Part shown: positions 46,129 through 57,206 of the stretch, in pieces
How positions within the stretch are numbered: position 1 is the stretch's first letter
Layout of the letters: the number at the start of each line of letters is the position of its first letter
Source: Deefgea tanakiae
GTDB lineage: Bacteria; Pseudomonadota; Gammaproteobacteria; Burkholderiales; Chitinibacteraceae
Direction: 5' to 3'
DNA length: 64,000 nt
Assembly (NCBI RefSeq): GCF_019665765.1
Contig: NZ_CP081150.1
Location: 2,604,001-2,668,000 of the forward strand
The notes under the pieces: model-generated
Seen by the model: only the letters and a program-made list of their open reading frames with translations
Database searches by the model: none
What the model was told of the DNA's origin: nothing
Translations under genes and position numbers: made by a program

Positions 46129-46887
46129 GTGATTAGCTACGAATTCCCGATCAATGAGAAAATTCGGACTCTATTGAGACTGGAAGATCTTTACGTACGT
46201 ACCATTTCATTTGCATCTCGAGATCAACCCATTGATCATCACATGGCGCTGCTTGGCATTTTTGAAATCATGGAAGTCGCAAGTAGGGCAGATTTAAAAT
46301 CTGACTTACTGCAAGAACTCGAACGACAACGCCAAACATTAATTGCCCTAAGAAACAACCCTCATATTTCTGAAGATGCACTTGAACGGGTACTTACTGA
46401 AATTGAGTCGACACACACTAGATTACTCGCAATGACGGGCAAGCTGGGCCAATACCTAAGAGAAAATGAATGGCTCATGGCGATCAAACAAAGAATTTCG
46501 ATTCCTGGCGGTGTTTGCGAATTCGACCTACCATCTTATCACTACTGGCGTACACAATCGGCGGAACGAAGAAAGATAGACCTTGATCGTTGGCTGAGCC
46601 CGCTACTGCCAATTAAGCACGGTTTAGACATAGTTTTGAAGCTCCTCAGAGATTCGGCCAAATCAAATCACTTCATCGCCAAGGGTGGCTCTTTCCAGCA
46701 AATGTCTGGCGGAAAAACTGTGCAACTACTGAAAGTAAGCTTGAATGATGACTTACCTGCAGTGCCTGAATTATCAGCAAACCGCTACGCAATAAATATC
46801 CGATTTATCGTACCGAGCACAAGCGGCGATAGAGCTAAAGTTGTTGATTCTGATATTCAATTCACACTAGCTTACTGCAATTTATAA
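46129..46887 (+). CDS. zapD: Cell division protein ZapD
   Basis: ZapD bundles FtsZ filaments in the Z ring. The 252-aa protein has YEFPINEKIRTLLRLEDLY at the N-terminus, the helical domain (ILEIMEVASRADLKSDLLQE-like stretch), and the C-terminal SGGKTVQLLKVSL and YAINIRFIVPS motifs. The start is GTG 46129. The stop abuts yacG with no gap. Confidence 0.93.
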   Translation: MISYEFPINEKIRTLLRLEDLYVRTISFASRDQPIDHHMALLGIFEIMEVASRADLKSDLLQELERQRQTLIALRNNPHISEDALERVLTEIESTHTRLLAMTGKLGQYLRENEWLMAIKQRISIPGGVCEFDLPSYHYWRTQSAERRKIDLDRWLSPLLPIKHGLDIVLKLLRDSAKSNHFIAKGGSFQQMSGGKTVQLLKVSLNDDLPAVPELSANRYAINIRFIVPSTSGDRAKVVDSDIQFTLAYCNL

Positions 46888-47088
46888 ATGAAATCACAAA
46901 TCAAAGTTTCGTGCCCAATTTGTAGAGGTAACACGATCTATAGCAATACAAACCAATATCGACCTTTTTGCTCTGAACGTTGCAAAGCAATTGACTTAGG
47001 TGCTTGGGCAGACGAAACATACCGCATCGGCAATAGCACCACAGAGCCACTACCAACACTAGAGAAACAAGAATCAGCTGAATACTAA
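46888..47088 (+). CDS. yacG: DNA gyrase inhibitor YacG (zinc protein)
   Basis: The 66-aa protein has the family zinc site CPICRGN ... FCSERCKAIDLGAWADETYRI. E. coli YacG binds the GyrB C-terminal domain and blocks DNA binding. Position after zapD is the standard one. The start codon directly follows the zapD TAA. Confidence 0.93.
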   Translation: MKSQIKVSCPICRGNTIYSNTNQYRPFCSERCKAIDLGAWADETYRIGNSTTEPLPTLEKQESAEY

Positions 47089-47158
47089 TATTACTGCGCA
47101 TTTACCTATATCGCCTCAAGCGAGGCTATGAATGAAAGACCAATCACAAGCAAGAATC

Positions 47159-47974
47159 TTATTCATCTCCGCCTCTCGCCCCGACTAATGCAGGATATTG
47201 AAACAAACAACCACTATCTAAGCAAATAGCAGTCAATTGCCCACCCCATATGCAACCTGTATCTAAGGCAACCACTTTTTCATTTACAACTAAGCCTAAA
47301 GCAGACCAATGACCAAACATCACCGGTTTTGGTAAGTTAACTAATTGATTAAACCAAGGCCGCAAATTATCCGGCGCACTCTCAATTGTACCTTTAAATT
47401 TCATATCAAGATCACAACCGTCAAGCATCCGCATTCGCGTAAAAGTATTAATCCCGAACCTGAATCGTGCAACCTCTTCCATTCCGTCAGCCCATTTCGT
47501 AGGCGAACTTCCATACATGTTTGACAACCAAAAATAGAAATCGTCGGCGGCTAGTTTTTCACTGCAAAACATAGCCAACTCAAGATTATTATGCCAACTT
47601 AAACTCGGATTAATACCTGCGTGAACAATTAGGCACTCAGGAAGCTCCAAAACGAGCGGCTGCTTGCGCAGCCAAGACATTAATTCATTAGCCTCTGCGC
47701 CATGCAGTACATCATTAAACGTATCTAGAGATTTAGGTTTAGAAGTTCCAGCCCAACACGCCAGCAAGTGCAAATCGTGATTCCCGAGCACCATCTTAAA
47801 TGATTCGCGATTCGCATACACATAACGCAAAACATCCAGAGAGCGAGGCCCTCTATTTACGAGATCCCCTACTAGATAGACTTTATCCAGAATTGGGTTA
47901 AACTCAATCAAGGATATCAAGCCCATGAATTCATCAAAACAGCCTTGGATATCACCTATTACGTAGCTAGCCAT
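47159..47974 (-). CDS. apaH: Symmetrical Ap4A hydrolase
   Basis: ApaH splits diadenosine tetraphosphate into two ADP and can remove Np4 caps from RNA. The 271-aa metallophosphatase has the three motifs GDIQGCFDE, GDLVNRGPRS and LGNHDLH, and the C-terminal FGHWSALGL and ALDTGCIWGGQL. It converges with yacG and diverges from the HDOD gene, whose 5' region is close by. Confidence 0.96.
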   Translation of the reverse strand: MASYVIGDIQGCFDEFMGLISLIEFNPILDKVYLVGDLVNRGPRSLDVLRYVYANRESFKMVLGNHDLHLLACWAGTSKPKSLDTFNDVLHGAEANELMSWLRKQPLVLELPECLIVHAGINPSLSWHNNLELAMFCSEKLAADDFYFWLSNMYGSSPTKWADGMEEVARFRFGINTFTRMRMLDGCDLDMKFKGTIESAPDNLRPWFNQLVNLPKPVMFGHWSALGLVVNEKVVALDTGCIWGGQLTAICLDSGCLFQYPALVGARGGDE

Positions 47975-48004
47975 CTATGTCTCTTTCTTAGAAGAAATCG
48001 CATC

Positions 48005-48886
48005 ATGATAAAAAAATACCCAAATAATATTGAGTCTTGGCTATCTTTACTTAGCAATCTTGAGATTCCTATACTCAAGCACACCCACGATCAAATCATT
48101 AAGCACCAGCAAAATATCGACAACATTGATCTTAGAGACTTATCAATACTAATTCGGCACGACCCACTGCTGAGCTTAAAATTGCTAAAGCATCAAGAGA
48201 AAAAAAGGAGCTTTAATCAAACAACTGATATCACAACAATTGAAAAAGTACTTTTAATGATTGGGATTAAAGGTTTTTTTAACTCTTTTGGTGGAACTCA
48301 GCACATAGAAGACACCATAGGCCAAAATGCGGCTGCAATTGAAGACTGCCACAAAACTTGCTATCGAGCTTACTTTGCTTCGCAATTAGCAGACTCAATG
48401 GGAAAATACAGAAGAGATCTTGACCCAAATGAGATAGTAACAGCTGCACTCTTGCACGAAACAGCCGAGATTTTATTATGGCAAATTGTGCCTGAGCTCA
48501 TGATAAATATGAAAGAAAAATTAAGTAACAATCGGGAATTAAGAAGCAAGGACATACAAAATGAGACATTAGGTTGTAACTTTAATGAATTACAACAAAG
48601 ACTTTGCTCACTTTGGAATCTCCCCAAAATCTTAACACACCTTGCAAACGAAGACTGTGCAGATGAGCCACGTGTTAAATTAGTAAAACTTGCAACCTCA
48701 ATAGCACGGCACACTGAATGGTCAATTTATACCAATTTTTATCTTAAAGATCTAAGCAATACGGCTGATTTTTTAAAGATTGATGAAGATGAAGCACATC
48801 GACTAGTAGTTAGCACAGCCATATACACCGCTAAACATTGGGATTGGTTTGGAGTTCAGCCGACAGCAGCAAGACTAATCTCTTAA
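48005..48886 (+). CDS. HDOD-domain protein
   Basis: The 293-aa soluble protein has an HDOD domain (about residues 10-215): PNNIESWLSLLSNLEIPILK, the LSILIRHDPLLSLKLLK motif, and TAALLHETAEILLW in place of a catalytic HD pair. HDOD proteins lack phosphohydrolase activity and act as signalling scaffolds, often in motility or stress circuits. ATG 48005 is chosen; upstream extension would overlap apaH on the other strand. Its DNA is noticeably AT-rich compared with flanking genes. Confidence 0.85.
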   Translation: MIKKYPNNIESWLSLLSNLEIPILKHTHDQIIKHQQNIDNIDLRDLSILIRHDPLLSLKLLKHQEKKRSFNQTTDITTIEKVLLMIGIKGFFNSFGGTQHIEDTIGQNAAAIEDCHKTCYRAYFASQLADSMGKYRRDLDPNEIVTAALLHETAEILLWQIVPELMINMKEKLSNNRELRSKDIQNETLGCNFNELQQRLCSLWNLPKILTHLANEDCADEPRVKLVKLATSIARHTEWSIYTNFYLKDLSNTADFLKIDEDEAHRLVVSTAIYTAKHWDWFGVQPTAARLIS

Positions 48887-48891
48887 ATATA

Positions 48892-48919
48892 AAAAAGGCC
48901 AACATAAGTTGGCCTTTTT
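48892..48919. terminator. Bidirectional terminator between the HDOD gene and rplQ
   Basis: A perfect 12-bp stem AAAAAGGCCAAC / GTTGGCCTTTTT with a 4-nt ATAA loop. It has A and T tracts on both sides and lies between two convergent genes, so it ends both the HDOD transcript and the alpha operon. Confidence 0.96.
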
Positions 48920-48939
48920 AATGATTAATTGCTTATTAA

Positions 48940-49329
48940 TTATTCGGCTGAATCTAAAGCTTCAGCTTCTTCAGGGCGATCAACAAGTTCAACAAATGCC
49001 ATCGGAGCATTGTCACCTTGACGGAAACCGCACTTAAGAACGCGCAGGTAACCACCGTTACGTGTTGCGTAACGTGGGCCTAACACTTCAAATAATTTAA
49101 CAACAACATCACGATCACGAGTACGGTCAAAAGCCAAGCGGCGATTAGCCAAACAAGGTTTTTTACCCAATGTGATCAACGGCTCTGCTACTCGGCGCAA
49201 CTCTTTTGCCTTTGGTAAAGTCGTTTTAATAACTTCGTGCTTAAGTAACGAATTAGCCAAGTTACGAAGCATCGCAAGACGATGACTTGTCGTGCGATTA
49301 AGTTTACGATTAGAAAGACGGTGACGCAT
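48940..49329 (-). CDS. rplQ: 50S ribosomal protein L17
   Basis: The 129-aa L17 begins [20 protein letters not shown] and contains [20 protein letters not shown] and the C-terminal [20 protein letters not shown]. Last gene of the alpha operon, 27 nt after rpoA. Confidence 0.98.
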   Translation of the reverse strand: MRHRLSNRKLNRTTSHRLAMLRNLANSLLKHEVIKTTLPKAKELRRVAEPLITLGKKPCLANRRLAFDRTRDRDVVVKLFEVLGPRYATRNGGYLRVLKCGFRQGDNAPMAFVELVDRPEEAEALDSAE

Positions 49330-49356
49330 TTGTCAGTTCCTTTGCTAGTGCCTACT

Positions 49357-50340
49357 TCAAGGCTTATCTAAGCCAGCCGGAGGCCAGTTTTCGAGGCGCA
49401 TGCCAAGGCTAAGCCCCTTCGAAGCAAGCACTTCTTTGATCTCATTCAGCGATTTACGACCCAGGTTCGGAGCTTTTAACAACTCAGTCTCTGTACGTTG
49501 AATCAGATCGCCAATGTAATAGATGTTTTCCGCTTTAAGGCAATTTGCCGAACGTACAGTCAACTCAAGATCATCCACAGGCCGAAGCAAGATAGGATCA
49601 ATTGTGATTGTTGGTTCTGCAACAGTTACTTCTGGCGTACCTTCCAAATCAGCAAAAACGCCAAGTTGGTCAATTAACATCCGTGCGGCTTGGCGAACTG
49701 CCTCATCCGGTTCGATTACGCCATTAGTTTCAATGTCAATAATCAAACGGTCAAGATCGGTACGCTGTTCGACACGAGCGCTTTCTACCTGGTAGCTAAC
49801 ACGAAGAATTGGGCTGAACGATGCATCCAGCATAACAGTACCAATGGTACGTCCTTCTTCTTTGTTCAATCGAGCAGGGGCAGGTTGATAACCACGCCCT
49901 TTTTCAACTGTAACTTCCATGTTGAGCTTACCACCAGCAGAAAGATGAGCAATCACATGGTCTGGATTGATCACTTCAACATCGTGCGGAAGCTGAATGT
50001 CGGACGCCGTAACAATACCCTCACCCTCTTTTGAGAGAGTGAGAGTAACAGAGTCCCGACCATGCAGCTTGAGCACAACGCCTTTAAGGTTTAGCAGGAT
50101 GTCAACAACGTCTTCCTGTACACCATCAAGCGCGGAGTATTCATGCACTACACCTTCAATTTTTACTTCTGTCGGGGCATAACCCGGCATTGAAGAAAGT
50201 AGAATCCGGCGTAATGCATTACCGAGCGTATGGCCATAACCACGCTCAAAAGGCTCCATCACAACTTTAGCATGTGCAGATGCAACAGCTTGTACGTCGA
50301 TGATGCGCGGTTTGAGCAAGTCGTTTGCGTTGATTTGCAT
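49357..50340 (-). CDS. rpoA: RNA polymerase alpha subunit
   Basis: The 327-aa protein has the assembly domain ([20 protein letters not shown] near 33-52) and the C-terminal domain (residues 245-327) with [20 protein letters not shown] and [19 protein letters not shown], which contacts UP elements and activators. It follows rpsD by 34 nt. Confidence 0.98.
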   Translation of the reverse strand: MQINANDLLKPRIIDVQAVASAHAKVVMEPFERGYGHTLGNALRRILLSSMPGYAPTEVKIEGVVHEYSALDGVQEDVVDILLNLKGVVLKLHGRDSVTLTLSKEGEGIVTASDIQLPHDVEVINPDHVIAHLSAGGKLNMEVTVEKGRGYQPAPARLNKEEGRTIGTVMLDASFSPILRVSYQVESARVEQRTDLDRLIIDIETNGVIEPDEAVRQAARMLIDQLGVFADLEGTPEVTVAEPTITIDPILLRPVDDLELTVRSANCLKAENIYYIGDLIQRTETELLKAPNLGRKSLNEIKEVLASKGLSLGMRLENWPPAGLDKP

Positions 50341-50374
50341 AAGTCAGTATCCCTTGCCTTAGCGGGTCAGGTTA

Positions 50375-50998
50375 TTACTTGGAATAGAATTCAACCACCA
50401 GCGATTCATTAATATCGCTAGAAAGGTCAGAACGCTCTGGCATACTTTTAAATACGCCTTCCATTTTCTTAGAATCAACCTGTACCCAGTTTGGGAAACC
50501 AATACCTTCAGCAAGAGACAATGCCTCTTGGATACGTACTTGTTTCTTAGACTTTTCACGTACAGCAACCACATCACCCGCTTTCACTTGGAAAGAAGGA
50601 ATGTTTACAGGCTTGCCATTAACAGTGATAGCTTTATGGGAAACTAGTTGACGAGATTCAGAACGAGTAGAACCGTAGCCCATGCGATAAACAACGTTAT
50701 CCAAGCGGCTCTCAAGAAGTTTCAGCAGGTTTTCACCAGTTGAACCCTTACGACGAGCGGCTTCATGGAAGTAGCCACGGAATTGACGTTCTAAAACGCC
50801 GTAAATACGACGGATCTTTTGCTTTTCGCGCAGGTGTACGCCGTAGTCCGACTGACGCGTATTTTTCTTCGCGCCATGCTGGCCTGGGGCTTGTTCCAGC
50901 TTGCATTTGCTATCGAGCGAACGACGCGCGCTCTTCAAGAACAGATCCGTTCCTTCGCGGCGTGCGAGTTTGCACTTAGGTCCAATATAACGAGCCAT
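50375..50998 (-). CDS. rpsD: 30S ribosomal protein S4
   Basis: The 207-aa S4 starts [20 protein letters not shown] and has the S4 RNA-binding domain ([20 protein letters not shown], then [17 protein letters not shown]). S4 starts 30S assembly and in E. coli represses this operon. A leader pseudoknot was not looked for in detail. Confidence 0.98.
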   Translation of the reverse strand: MARYIGPKCKLARREGTDLFLKSARRSLDSKCKLEQAPGQHGAKKNTRQSDYGVHLREKQKIRRIYGVLERQFRGYFHEAARRKGSTGENLLKLLESRLDNVVYRMGYGSTRSESRQLVSHKAITVNGKPVNIPSFQVKAGDVVAVREKSKKQVRIQEALSLAEGIGFPNWVQVDSKKMEGVFKSMPERSDLSSDINESLVVEFYSK

Positions 50999-51012
50999 TT
51001 CTTACTCCAGAT

Positions 51013-51405
51013 TTAGATACGACGCTTCTTCGACGGACGGCAGCCGTTGTGTGGAACAGGCGTCACATCCGAGATACTGGTGATCTTGAAACCAAGCGCG
51101 TTCAATGCACGCACTGCAGATTCGCGACCTGGGCCCGGACCCTTGATACGAACTTCGAGGTTCTTAACACCATATTCTTGGGCAACTTTACCAGCAGCTT
51201 CTGCGGCAACCTGTGCAGCAAAAGGTGTACTTTTACGAGAGCCCTTGAAACCAGCACCGCCCGAGGTAGCCCAAGATAAAGCATTGCCTTGGCGATCAGT
51301 GATGGTAATGATCGTATTGTTGAAAGAAGCGTGAACGTGCACGATACCTTCAGATACGCTCTTCTTGACTTTCTTACGTACACGAGCTGTGTTTGCTTTA
51401 GCCAT
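51013..51405 (-). CDS. rpsK: 30S ribosomal protein S11
   Basis: The 130-aa S11 has [59 protein letters not shown] and the end [12 protein letters not shown]. Second gene of the alpha operon. Confidence 0.98.
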   Translation of the reverse strand: MAKANTARVRKKVKKSVSEGIVHVHASFNNTIITITDRQGNALSWATSGGAGFKGSRKSTPFAAQVAAEAAGKVAQEYGVKNLEVRIKGPGPGRESAVRALNALGFKITSISDVTPVPHNGCRPSKKRRI

Positions 51406-51420
51406 AATTTATGTCCTTAG

Positions 51421-51783
51421 TTACTTCTTGCCAGCGATAGCCTTGCGCGGACCCTTACGAGTACGTGCATTGGTTTTTGTACGCTGACCGCGACAAGGTA
51501 AGCCTTTACGATGACGTAAACCACGGTAGCAACCAAGGTCCATAAGACGCTTGATATTCATGGTTACTTCACGACGTAGATCACCTTCAATAGTGAACTT
51601 GCCTACTTCGTCACGCAGTTTTTCGAGTTCAACATCACTGAGATCTTTTACCTTCTTACTAGGCTCAATTCCAGTAGAAGCACAAATCGCTTTAGCGCGA
51701 GTTTGGCCGATACCAAAAATAGCCTGAAGGCCGATCACAGCATGCTGATGATTGGGAATATTAACCCCAGCAATACGGGCCAT
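51421..51783 (-). CDS. rpsM: 30S ribosomal protein S13
   Basis: The 120-aa S13 starts [20 protein letters not shown] and contains the helix-two-turn-helix [13 protein letters not shown] and the basic tail [20 protein letters not shown]. First gene of the alpha operon; rpmJ ends 58 nt upstream. Confidence 0.98.
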   Translation of the reverse strand: MARIAGVNIPNHQHAVIGLQAIFGIGQTRAKAICASTGIEPSKKVKDLSDVELEKLRDEVGKFTIEGDLRREVTMNIKRLMDLGCYRGLRHRKGLPCRGQRTKTNARTRKGPRKAIAGKK

Positions 51784-51841
51784 ACTTCTTACCCCAGGTT
51801 AAAAAGTCGTGGATACTAACTCCAAAAATTGATTCTAAGAA

Positions 51842-51955
51842 TCAACCTTGGCGCTGCTTGTGCCGTGGGTCTGTACAAATTACACGCACAACTCGGTTGC
51901 GACGGATAATTTTGCAATTACGGCAGATTTTCTTGACCGATGCCTGAACTCTCAT
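51842..51955 (-). CDS. rpmJ: 50S ribosomal protein L36
   Basis: Translating the minus strand from ATG 51955 gives 37 residues: [20 protein letters not shown], then [17 protein letters not shown]. This is the zinc-binding (C+) form of L36, with Cys-x2-Cys ... Cys-x4-His. It is shorter than most gene callers' cut-offs but unmistakable. It sits between secY and rpsM, as in most bacteria. Confidence 0.97.
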   Translation of the reverse strand: MRVQASVKKICRNCKIIRRNRVVRVICTDPRHKQRQG

Positions 51956-52201
51956 GGTCTATCCTTTACGATCAAAAATAAAATCCCAACCCAAAGGCTG
52001 GAATACAATACAGAACTTGTTTTATGATCACAAAAACTGCAACCATGCAATCCAAGAGGGACTGAATAATATAGCATCCAATACTTTCTGGGAAGTAAAA
52101 CAAGAACCGCACGTCCGATTTATGCAACATTCCCAGTAAGAAACAATCAAACTGGGAATATTACAAAGGTTTGTTAGACAGGGCTTATACAAAGAACCAT
52201 C
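51956..52201. other. rpmJ-secY gap lacking infA, with hairpin
   Basis: In many beta- and gammaproteobacteria infA (IF-1, about 72 aa) lies here. All frames of this 246-nt gap lack it. Instead there is a 12-bp hairpin (arms 52126-52137 and 52151-52162, TCCCAGT/ACTGGGA core, one G-U possible) and an AT-rich stretch with TATATTATT (about 52066-52074, minus strand) that could be a -10 for rpmJ and the alpha operon. A 61-codon plus-strand frame here resembles nothing and is rejected. Confidence 0.75.
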
Positions 52202-53506
52202 TTAACCCTTAAAGTTTGCTTTCTTTAACAAGCCTTCATACTGATGCGAAAGCACATAAGATTGCAGCTGAGCCATGAAATCCATTGTGACCACAACCAT
52301 AATTAGCAGTGAAGTACCGCCAAAATAGAAAGGCACATTCCATTTCAAAATCAGAAACTCTGGGATCAAGCAAATGATTGTAATGTATAAAGCACCAACC
52401 AACGTTAACCGTAAAATTACTTTCTCTACATACTTGGCTGTATGATCACCAGGACGATACCCAGGAACCATTGCGCCACTCTTTTTAAGGTTATCCGCAG
52501 TTTCTCTTGGACTAAATACGAGAGCTGTATAGAAAAAACAGAAAAAGATAATAGCAGCAGCATAGAACAACACATACAGCGGCTGCCCTGGATGAAGCAT
52601 GTCACCCAACGATTTAAGCCAAGTCAATTTTTCGTTATTGCCTGTCCACGACAAGACCGTAGCAGGAAAAAGTATGATCGAAGAAGCAAAAATCGGCGGA
52701 ATAACACCTGCCATGTTTACTTTTAATGGCAAAAATGAACTTTGCGCCTGCATTAGGCGGTTACCAACCTGACGCTTTGCATATTGAATGGGAACTTTAC
52801 GTTGACCACGCTCAACAAATACAACTGCAGCAGTCAAAAGCACAACACCAACAAACAAGAACAATACCAACAAAATTGGTAAAGACCCCTGAGTGGATAA
52901 TGTTAATGTTTTTGCAATTGCAGAGGGAACGCCAGCGGCAATACCAGCACAAATGAGAATGGAAATACCATTACCCATTCCGCGCTCAGTAATCTGCTCA
53001 CCAAGCCACATCAAAAACATAGTTCCTGTAACCAAGGAAATCATCGTCACAGCAACAAACATTCCCTGATCCATCACAACCAAATTAGGCTGACGGAACA
53101 ACATCATTGCAATACCAAAACTTTGTGCCGTAGCCAAAAGAACAGTGAAATAGCGGGTGTATTGAGTAAGCTTACGCTTACCAGATTCACCCTCTTTTTT
53201 CAGCTGCTTCAAGGAAGGCAGTACCTCGCCGGCGAGTTGAACAATAATCGACGCCGAGATATATGGCATGATACCAATAGCGAATACGGTGAAACGCTCC
53301 AAGGCACCACCAGAGAACATGTTAAACATGTTCAACAAGCCAGTTTGTGACGAATGGAACAAATTCGCCAGTTCTGCAGAGTTAATACCCGGAACTGGAA
53401 TATGTGCACCGATACGATATACGATCAGTGCACCTACGACGAACCAGATCCGTTTCTTGAGATCAGCAAATTTATTTGCTGAGCCAGCCAAAGCGGGATT
53501 TGCCAC
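52202..53506 (-). CDS. secY: Preprotein translocase channel SecY
   Basis: The 434-aa protein has ten membrane helices and the SecY signatures [14 protein letters not shown] near 80 and the [16 protein letters not shown] cytosolic loop near 245. It forms the SecYEG channel for protein export and membrane insertion. It starts 29 nt after rplO in the spc operon. It is the last gene before the unusual infA-less gap. Confidence 0.98.
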   Translation of the reverse strand: MANPALAGSANKFADLKKRIWFVVGALIVYRIGAHIPVPGINSAELANLFHSSQTGLLNMFNMFSGGALERFTVFAIGIMPYISASIIVQLAGEVLPSLKQLKKEGESGKRKLTQYTRYFTVLLATAQSFGIAMMLFRQPNLVVMDQGMFVAVTMISLVTGTMFLMWLGEQITERGMGNGISILICAGIAAGVPSAIAKTLTLSTQGSLPILLVLFLFVGVVLLTAAVVFVERGQRKVPIQYAKRQVGNRLMQAQSSFLPLKVNMAGVIPPIFASSIILFPATVLSWTGNNEKLTWLKSLGDMLHPGQPLYVLFYAAAIIFFCFFYTALVFSPRETADNLKKSGAMVPGYRPGDHTAKYVEKVILRLTLVGALYITIICLIPEFLILKWNVPFYFGGTSLLIMVVVTMDFMAQLQSYVLSHQYEGLLKKANFKG

Positions 53507-53535
53507 GTTCTGCCCTATCCTATTGATTTACAGCA

Positions 53536-53970
53536 TTACTCGCTAATTGAACCACCAGCAGCTTCGATTGCAGCCTTAGCACCCTTAGTCACGCCCAAAC
53601 CTTTCACAGTTACAGCGCGCTCAATTGTGCCAGACAATACAACTTTGCAAGTCAAAGAATGCTGAGAAATCAAACCAGCCTGAATAAGACTTAGCAAGTC
53701 TACTTCACCAATTGGCAAAGCATTTAATTCAGACAGAGTAATTTCTGCATTCTTGCCTTTAGCAAGAGATACGAAACCACGTTTAGGCAAACGGCGCTGC
53801 AAAGGCATTTGACCGCCTTCAAAACCCACTTTATGGAAACCGCCAGTACGGGATTTTTGACCCTTATGACCACGACCACAAGTTTTGCCCAAACCAGAAC
53901 CGATGCCGCGACCAACACGCTTAGAAGCATGCTTTGCGCCTACACCAGGAGTTAGGTTATTGAGTTGCAT
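53536..53970 (-). CDS. rplO: 50S ribosomal protein L15
   Basis: The 144-aa L15 starts [20 protein letters not shown] and has the glycine/basic N-terminal arm [20 protein letters not shown] and the C-terminal [16 protein letters not shown]. Directly downstream of rpmD. Confidence 0.98.
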   Translation of the reverse strand: MQLNNLTPGVGAKHASKRVGRGIGSGLGKTCGRGHKGQKSRTGGFHKVGFEGGQMPLQRRLPKRGFVSLAKGKNAEITLSELNALPIGEVDLLSLIQAGLISQHSLTCKVVLSGTIERAVTVKGLGVTKGAKAAIEAAGGSISE

Positions 53971-53971
53971 A

Positions 53972-54157
53972 TTAACCCTCCACCTTTAGCAAGTAGCTGA
54001 TTTTATTAACCATGCCACGATTTGCAGGCGTATCGATTACAACAGCAGAGCTGTTCATACGACGCAAACCCAAACCACGAGCACATGCTTTATGAGCCTC
54101 AAGACGACCAATCAAGCTTTTAACAAGAGTCACCTTAATTGTTTTTACGTCGCTCAT
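53972..54157 (-). CDS. rpmD: 50S ribosomal protein L30
   Basis: The 61-aa L30 has [20 protein letters not shown] and [20 protein letters not shown]. Its ATG overlaps the rpsE stop by 4 nt. Confidence 0.97.
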   Translation of the reverse strand: MSDVKTIKVTLVKSLIGRLEAHKACARGLGLRRMNSSAVVIDTPANRGMVNKISYLLKVEG

Positions 54158-54669
54158 TGCACACCCCCAAGAACTTCCTCAACTGTTTTGCCGCGTTTAG
54201 CAGCAATATCAGATGGGGTATGCAATTTAGCCAAACCATCCAATGTCGCACGAACGATATTGTATGGATTAGTTGAGCCATGGCATTTTGCAGTAATGTT
54301 ATGAATACCCATCACTTCAAATACTGCGCGCATTGGACCACCCGCAATAATACCAGTACCTTCTGGAGCTGGCTGCATAAATACAGTAGTAGCGCCGTGC
54401 TTTCCGAATACTGTGTGTTGCACAGTACCGTTACGCAAGCTTACCTTTACCATTTTACGACGAGCTTCTTCCATTGCTTTTTGTACAGCTACAGGCACTT
54501 CCTTAGATTTACCTTTACCCATACCAACACTACCATCACCGTCACCAACAACAGTAAGTGCTGCAAAGCCGAGGATACGACCACCCTTAACAACTTTGGT
54601 TACGCGATTAACGCTAACCATTTTCTCGAGTAGACCGTCCTTGACTTCTTCTCTTTCGTTCTTAGCCAT
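54154..54669 (-). CDS. rpsE: 30S ribosomal protein S5
   Basis: The 171-aa S5 has the dsRNA-binding-like N domain ([40 protein letters not shown]) and C domain ([20 protein letters not shown]). S5 helps decoding accuracy. Confidence 0.98.
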   Translation of the reverse strand: MAKNEREEVKDGLLEKMVSVNRVTKVVKGGRILGFAALTVVGDGDGSVGMGKGKSKEVPVAVQKAMEEARRKMVKVSLRNGTVQHTVFGKHGATTVFMQPAPEGTGIIAGGPMRAVFEVMGIHNITAKCHGSTNPYNIVRATLDGLAKLHTPSDIAAKRGKTVEEVLGGVQ

Positions 54670-54688
54670 TATTCAACTCCAAACTCAA

Positions 54689-55042
54689 TTAGAAGGCCAG
54701 GCCAGCTTCACGAGCAGCATCAGCCAACGCTTTAACGCGGCCATGGTACTGGAAACCGGAACGGTCAAACGCAACTGCTTCAATACCAGCTGCTTTTGCA
54801 CGTTCAGCAATCAACTTACCAACAGCAGTTGCACCCGCAACGCTGCCACCATTTTTAACTTCAGCGCGCAACCCTGCTTCCAGAGTATTAGCTGCAGCCA
54901 AAACATTGCCGCCCGTTGCATCAATAATTTGGGCGTACATGTGGCTATTGGTACGATGGACCGACAAGCGCACAACCTTGAGCTCCGCAATCTTGGCACG
55001 GGTTTTACGTGCACGACGAAGTCTACTTTGATTCTTATCCAT
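54689..55042 (-). CDS. rplR: 50S ribosomal protein L18
   Basis: The 117-aa L18 has [37 protein letters not shown] and the end [20 protein letters not shown]. It binds 5S rRNA with L5 and L25. Confidence 0.98.
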   Translation of the reverse strand: MDKNQSRLRRARKTRAKIAELKVVRLSVHRTNSHMYAQIIDATGGNVLAAANTLEAGLRAEVKNGGSVAGATAVGKLIAERAKAAGIEAVAFDRSGFQYHGRVKALADAAREAGLAF

Positions 55043-55055
55043 GATTCAGCCTCGA

Positions 55056-55589
55056 TTACTTCTTCTTGGTTTCTTTGATAACCACAACTTCATCAGAATA
55101 ACGAACACCCTTGCCTTTATAAGGCTCTGGTGAACGGTACGCACGAATCTCTGCAGCAACCTGACCAATAAGTTGTTTATCGGCACCTTTCAATAGGATC
55201 TCAGTCTGAGTTGGAGTCTCGCAAGTAATCCCTACAGGAATTGCGTGAACAACTGGATGAGAGAAACCCAATGATAGGTTCAATACTTCGCCCTGAGCTT
55301 GAGCACGATAACCAACACCAACGAGTGTCAATTTACGCTCAAAACCCTTAGATACACCGTTAACCATATTGTTAACCAGAGCACGTAAAGTACCAGACAT
55401 AGCACGAGCAAATTTGCTATTGCCATTAGCTGCGAAAACGACGTTGCCATCTTCGATCTTTACAGTTACATCCGAAACTATTGGCTGAGCTAAAGAACCC
55501 TTAGGACCCTTAACCACGATTTCACCTGAGGCAATATTAACTTCTACGCCTGCCGGAATTGTTACCGGACTTTTAGCTACGCGTGACAT
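55056..55589 (-). CDS. rplF: 50S ribosomal protein L6
   Basis: The 177-aa L6 starts [20 protein letters not shown] and has the family signature [20 protein letters not shown] at the C-terminus. It lies near the sarcin-ricin loop. Confidence 0.98.
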   Translation of the reverse strand: MSRVAKSPVTIPAGVEVNIASGEIVVKGPKGSLAQPIVSDVTVKIEDGNVVFAANGNSKFARAMSGTLRALVNNMVNGVSKGFERKLTLVGVGYRAQAQGEVLNLSLGFSHPVVHAIPVGITCETPTQTEILLKGADKQLIGQVAAEIRAYRSPEPYKGKGVRYSDEVVVIKETKKK

Positions 55590-55601
55590 TGTGATACCTC
55601 A

Positions 55602-55994
55602 TCAAGCAACGATGCACAAAAGCTCGCCACCAACACCATTGGCACGCGCTTTGCGGTCGGTCATCACACCCTTGGATGTAGACACAATCGCCACACCAAG
55701 ACCATTCATTACATTTGGAATGTCACCAGCACCGCGGTAATCGCGCAGGCCTGGCTTAGAAACACGATCAAGACGCTCAATAACTGGGCGACCTGCGTAG
55801 TATTTCAATTCAATCGTCAAAACCGGCTTAACATCGCCAGCAACGGTAAACGATTCGACATAACCTTCTTCAACTAAAACTTTAGCAATTGCTACTTTCA
55901 GTTTTGAAGACGGCATAGCTACAGCAGCTTTGTCGGCACGTTGTGCATTGCGGATACGAGTTAGCATATCGGCGATAGGATCATGCATTGCCAT
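55602..55994 (-). CDS. rpsH: 30S ribosomal protein S8
   Basis: The 130-aa S8 starts [18 protein letters not shown] and ends with the signature [21 protein letters not shown]8 is a primary 16S binder and in E. coli represses the spc operon by binding near rplE; I did not see a clear mimic but could not fold the RNA. Confidence 0.98.
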   Translation of the reverse strand: MAMHDPIADMLTRIRNAQRADKAAVAMPSSKLKVAIAKVLVEEGYVESFTVAGDVKPVLTIELKYYAGRPVIERLDRVSKPGLRDYRGAGDIPNVMNGLGVAIVSTSKGVMTDRKARANGVGGELLCIVA

Positions 55995-56009
55995 GTGTTT
56001 TCTCTCCTA

Positions 56010-56315
56010 TTACCAGCTAGCTTTGACCAGACCCGGGATTTCGCCTTTGAAGGCGAGTTCACGCAGCTTGCTGCGACCGAGACCGAATTTGCGGTATACC
56101 CCACGTGAACGACCAGTCAATGCGCAGCGATTGCGCAAACGTACTGGAGATGCGTTACGTGGAAGTTGCTGGAGTTTCAAACGAGCTTGGAATTGTTCTT
56201 CCTCACTCGCATTTTGATCGTTAATAACGACCAAGAGCTGAGCGCGCTTTGCTGCGAATTTCGCAACAGTAGCAACACGCTTAGCCTCACGTTTAATCAG
56301 TGCAAGTTTTGCCAT
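56010..56315 (-). CDS. rpsN: 30S ribosomal protein S14
   Basis: The 101-aa S14 starts [20 protein letters not shown] at ATG 56315; the longer frame upstream belongs to the gap before it. It is the zinc-free long form, ending [20 protein letters not shown] and GLVKASW. Confidence 0.98.
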   Translation of the reverse strand: MAKLALIKREAKRVATVAKFAAKRAQLLVVINDQNASEEEQFQARLKLQQLPRNASPVRLRNRCALTGRSRGVYRKFGLGRSKLRELAFKGEIPGLVKASW

Positions 56316-56322
56316 GATCGCC

Positions 56323-56862
56323 TCAAGTCTTAAACGGGAATTTGAAGGCAGCGAGCAGAGCACGTGCTTCATCGTCAGTTTTAGCCGTAGTTGTGATCGT
56401 GATATTCATACCACGAAGCGCATCAATCTTATCGTACTCAATTTCCGGGAAGATAATTTGCTCTTTCACACCCATGTTAAAGTTGCCACGTCCATCAAAG
56501 GACTTGCCACCAACACCACGGAAGTCACGAACACGCGGAAGCGCGATTGTGATTAGGCGATCAAGGAATTCAAACATACGTTCACGACGCAGAGTCACTT
56601 TGCAGCCAACTGGGTAGTTATCACGAATCTTGAAGCCAGCAATAGACTTTTTGGATTTAGTAACCACTGGTTTTTGACCGGCAATCTTCTGCATATCGCC
56701 AACGGCGAAATCCATTACTTTTTTATCTGCAACTGCTTCACCGACACCCATGTTAATGGTGATTTTTTCGATGCGTGGCACTTGCATTACAGATTTGTAA
56801 CCGAATTGCTCGACTAATTTCGGAACAATCTGGTTCTCATAAATCTCTTGAAAACGAGCCAT
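56323..56862 (-). CDS. rplE: 50S ribosomal protein L5
   Basis: The 179-aa L5 has [40 protein letters not shown] and the signature [20 protein letters not shown]. It anchors 5S rRNA. Confidence 0.98.
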   Translation of the reverse strand: MARFQEIYENQIVPKLVEQFGYKSVMQVPRIEKITINMGVGEAVADKKVMDFAVGDMQKIAGQKPVVTKSKKSIAGFKIRDNYPVGCKVTLRRERMFEFLDRLITIALPRVRDFRGVGGKSFDGRGNFNMGVKEQIIFPEIEYDKIDALRGMNITITTTAKTDDEARALLAAFKFPFKT

Positions 56863-56873
56863 ATCGATTCTCC

Positions 56874-57194
56874 TTAGCCGCCAACTACTTCGCCACTAGA
56901 CTTGAACACACGAACTTTCTTGCCGTCTTCAAGAGTCTTGAAGCCAACACGATCAGCCTTGCCAGTCGCAGTATTGAAAATAGCTACATTAGATACGTCA
57001 ACTGATTTAGTCAGCTCAACGATACCACCTTGAACGCCGCGCATTGGATTTGGTTTTTGATGTTTTTTAACGATATTAACACCCTCAACCACAACACGAC
57101 CTTCAGCTGGAATAGAAGTAAGTACGGTACCGCGCTTACCCTTATCTTTGCCAGTGAGAACGATTACTTCATCGCCTTTGCGAATCTTGTTCAT
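56874..57194 (-). CDS. rplX: 50S ribosomal protein L24
   Basis: The 106-aa L24 starts [20 protein letters not shown] with the KOW motif and contains [20 protein letters not shown]. It starts 50S assembly. It lies 12 nt after rplN. Confidence 0.98.
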   Translation of the reverse strand: MNKIRKGDEVIVLTGKDKGKRGTVLTSIPAEGRVVVEGVNIVKKHQKPNPMRGVQGGIVELTKSVDVSNVAIFNTATGKADRVGFKTLEDGKKVRVFKSSGEVVGG

Positions 57195-57206
57195 GCTGGA
57201 TACCCC

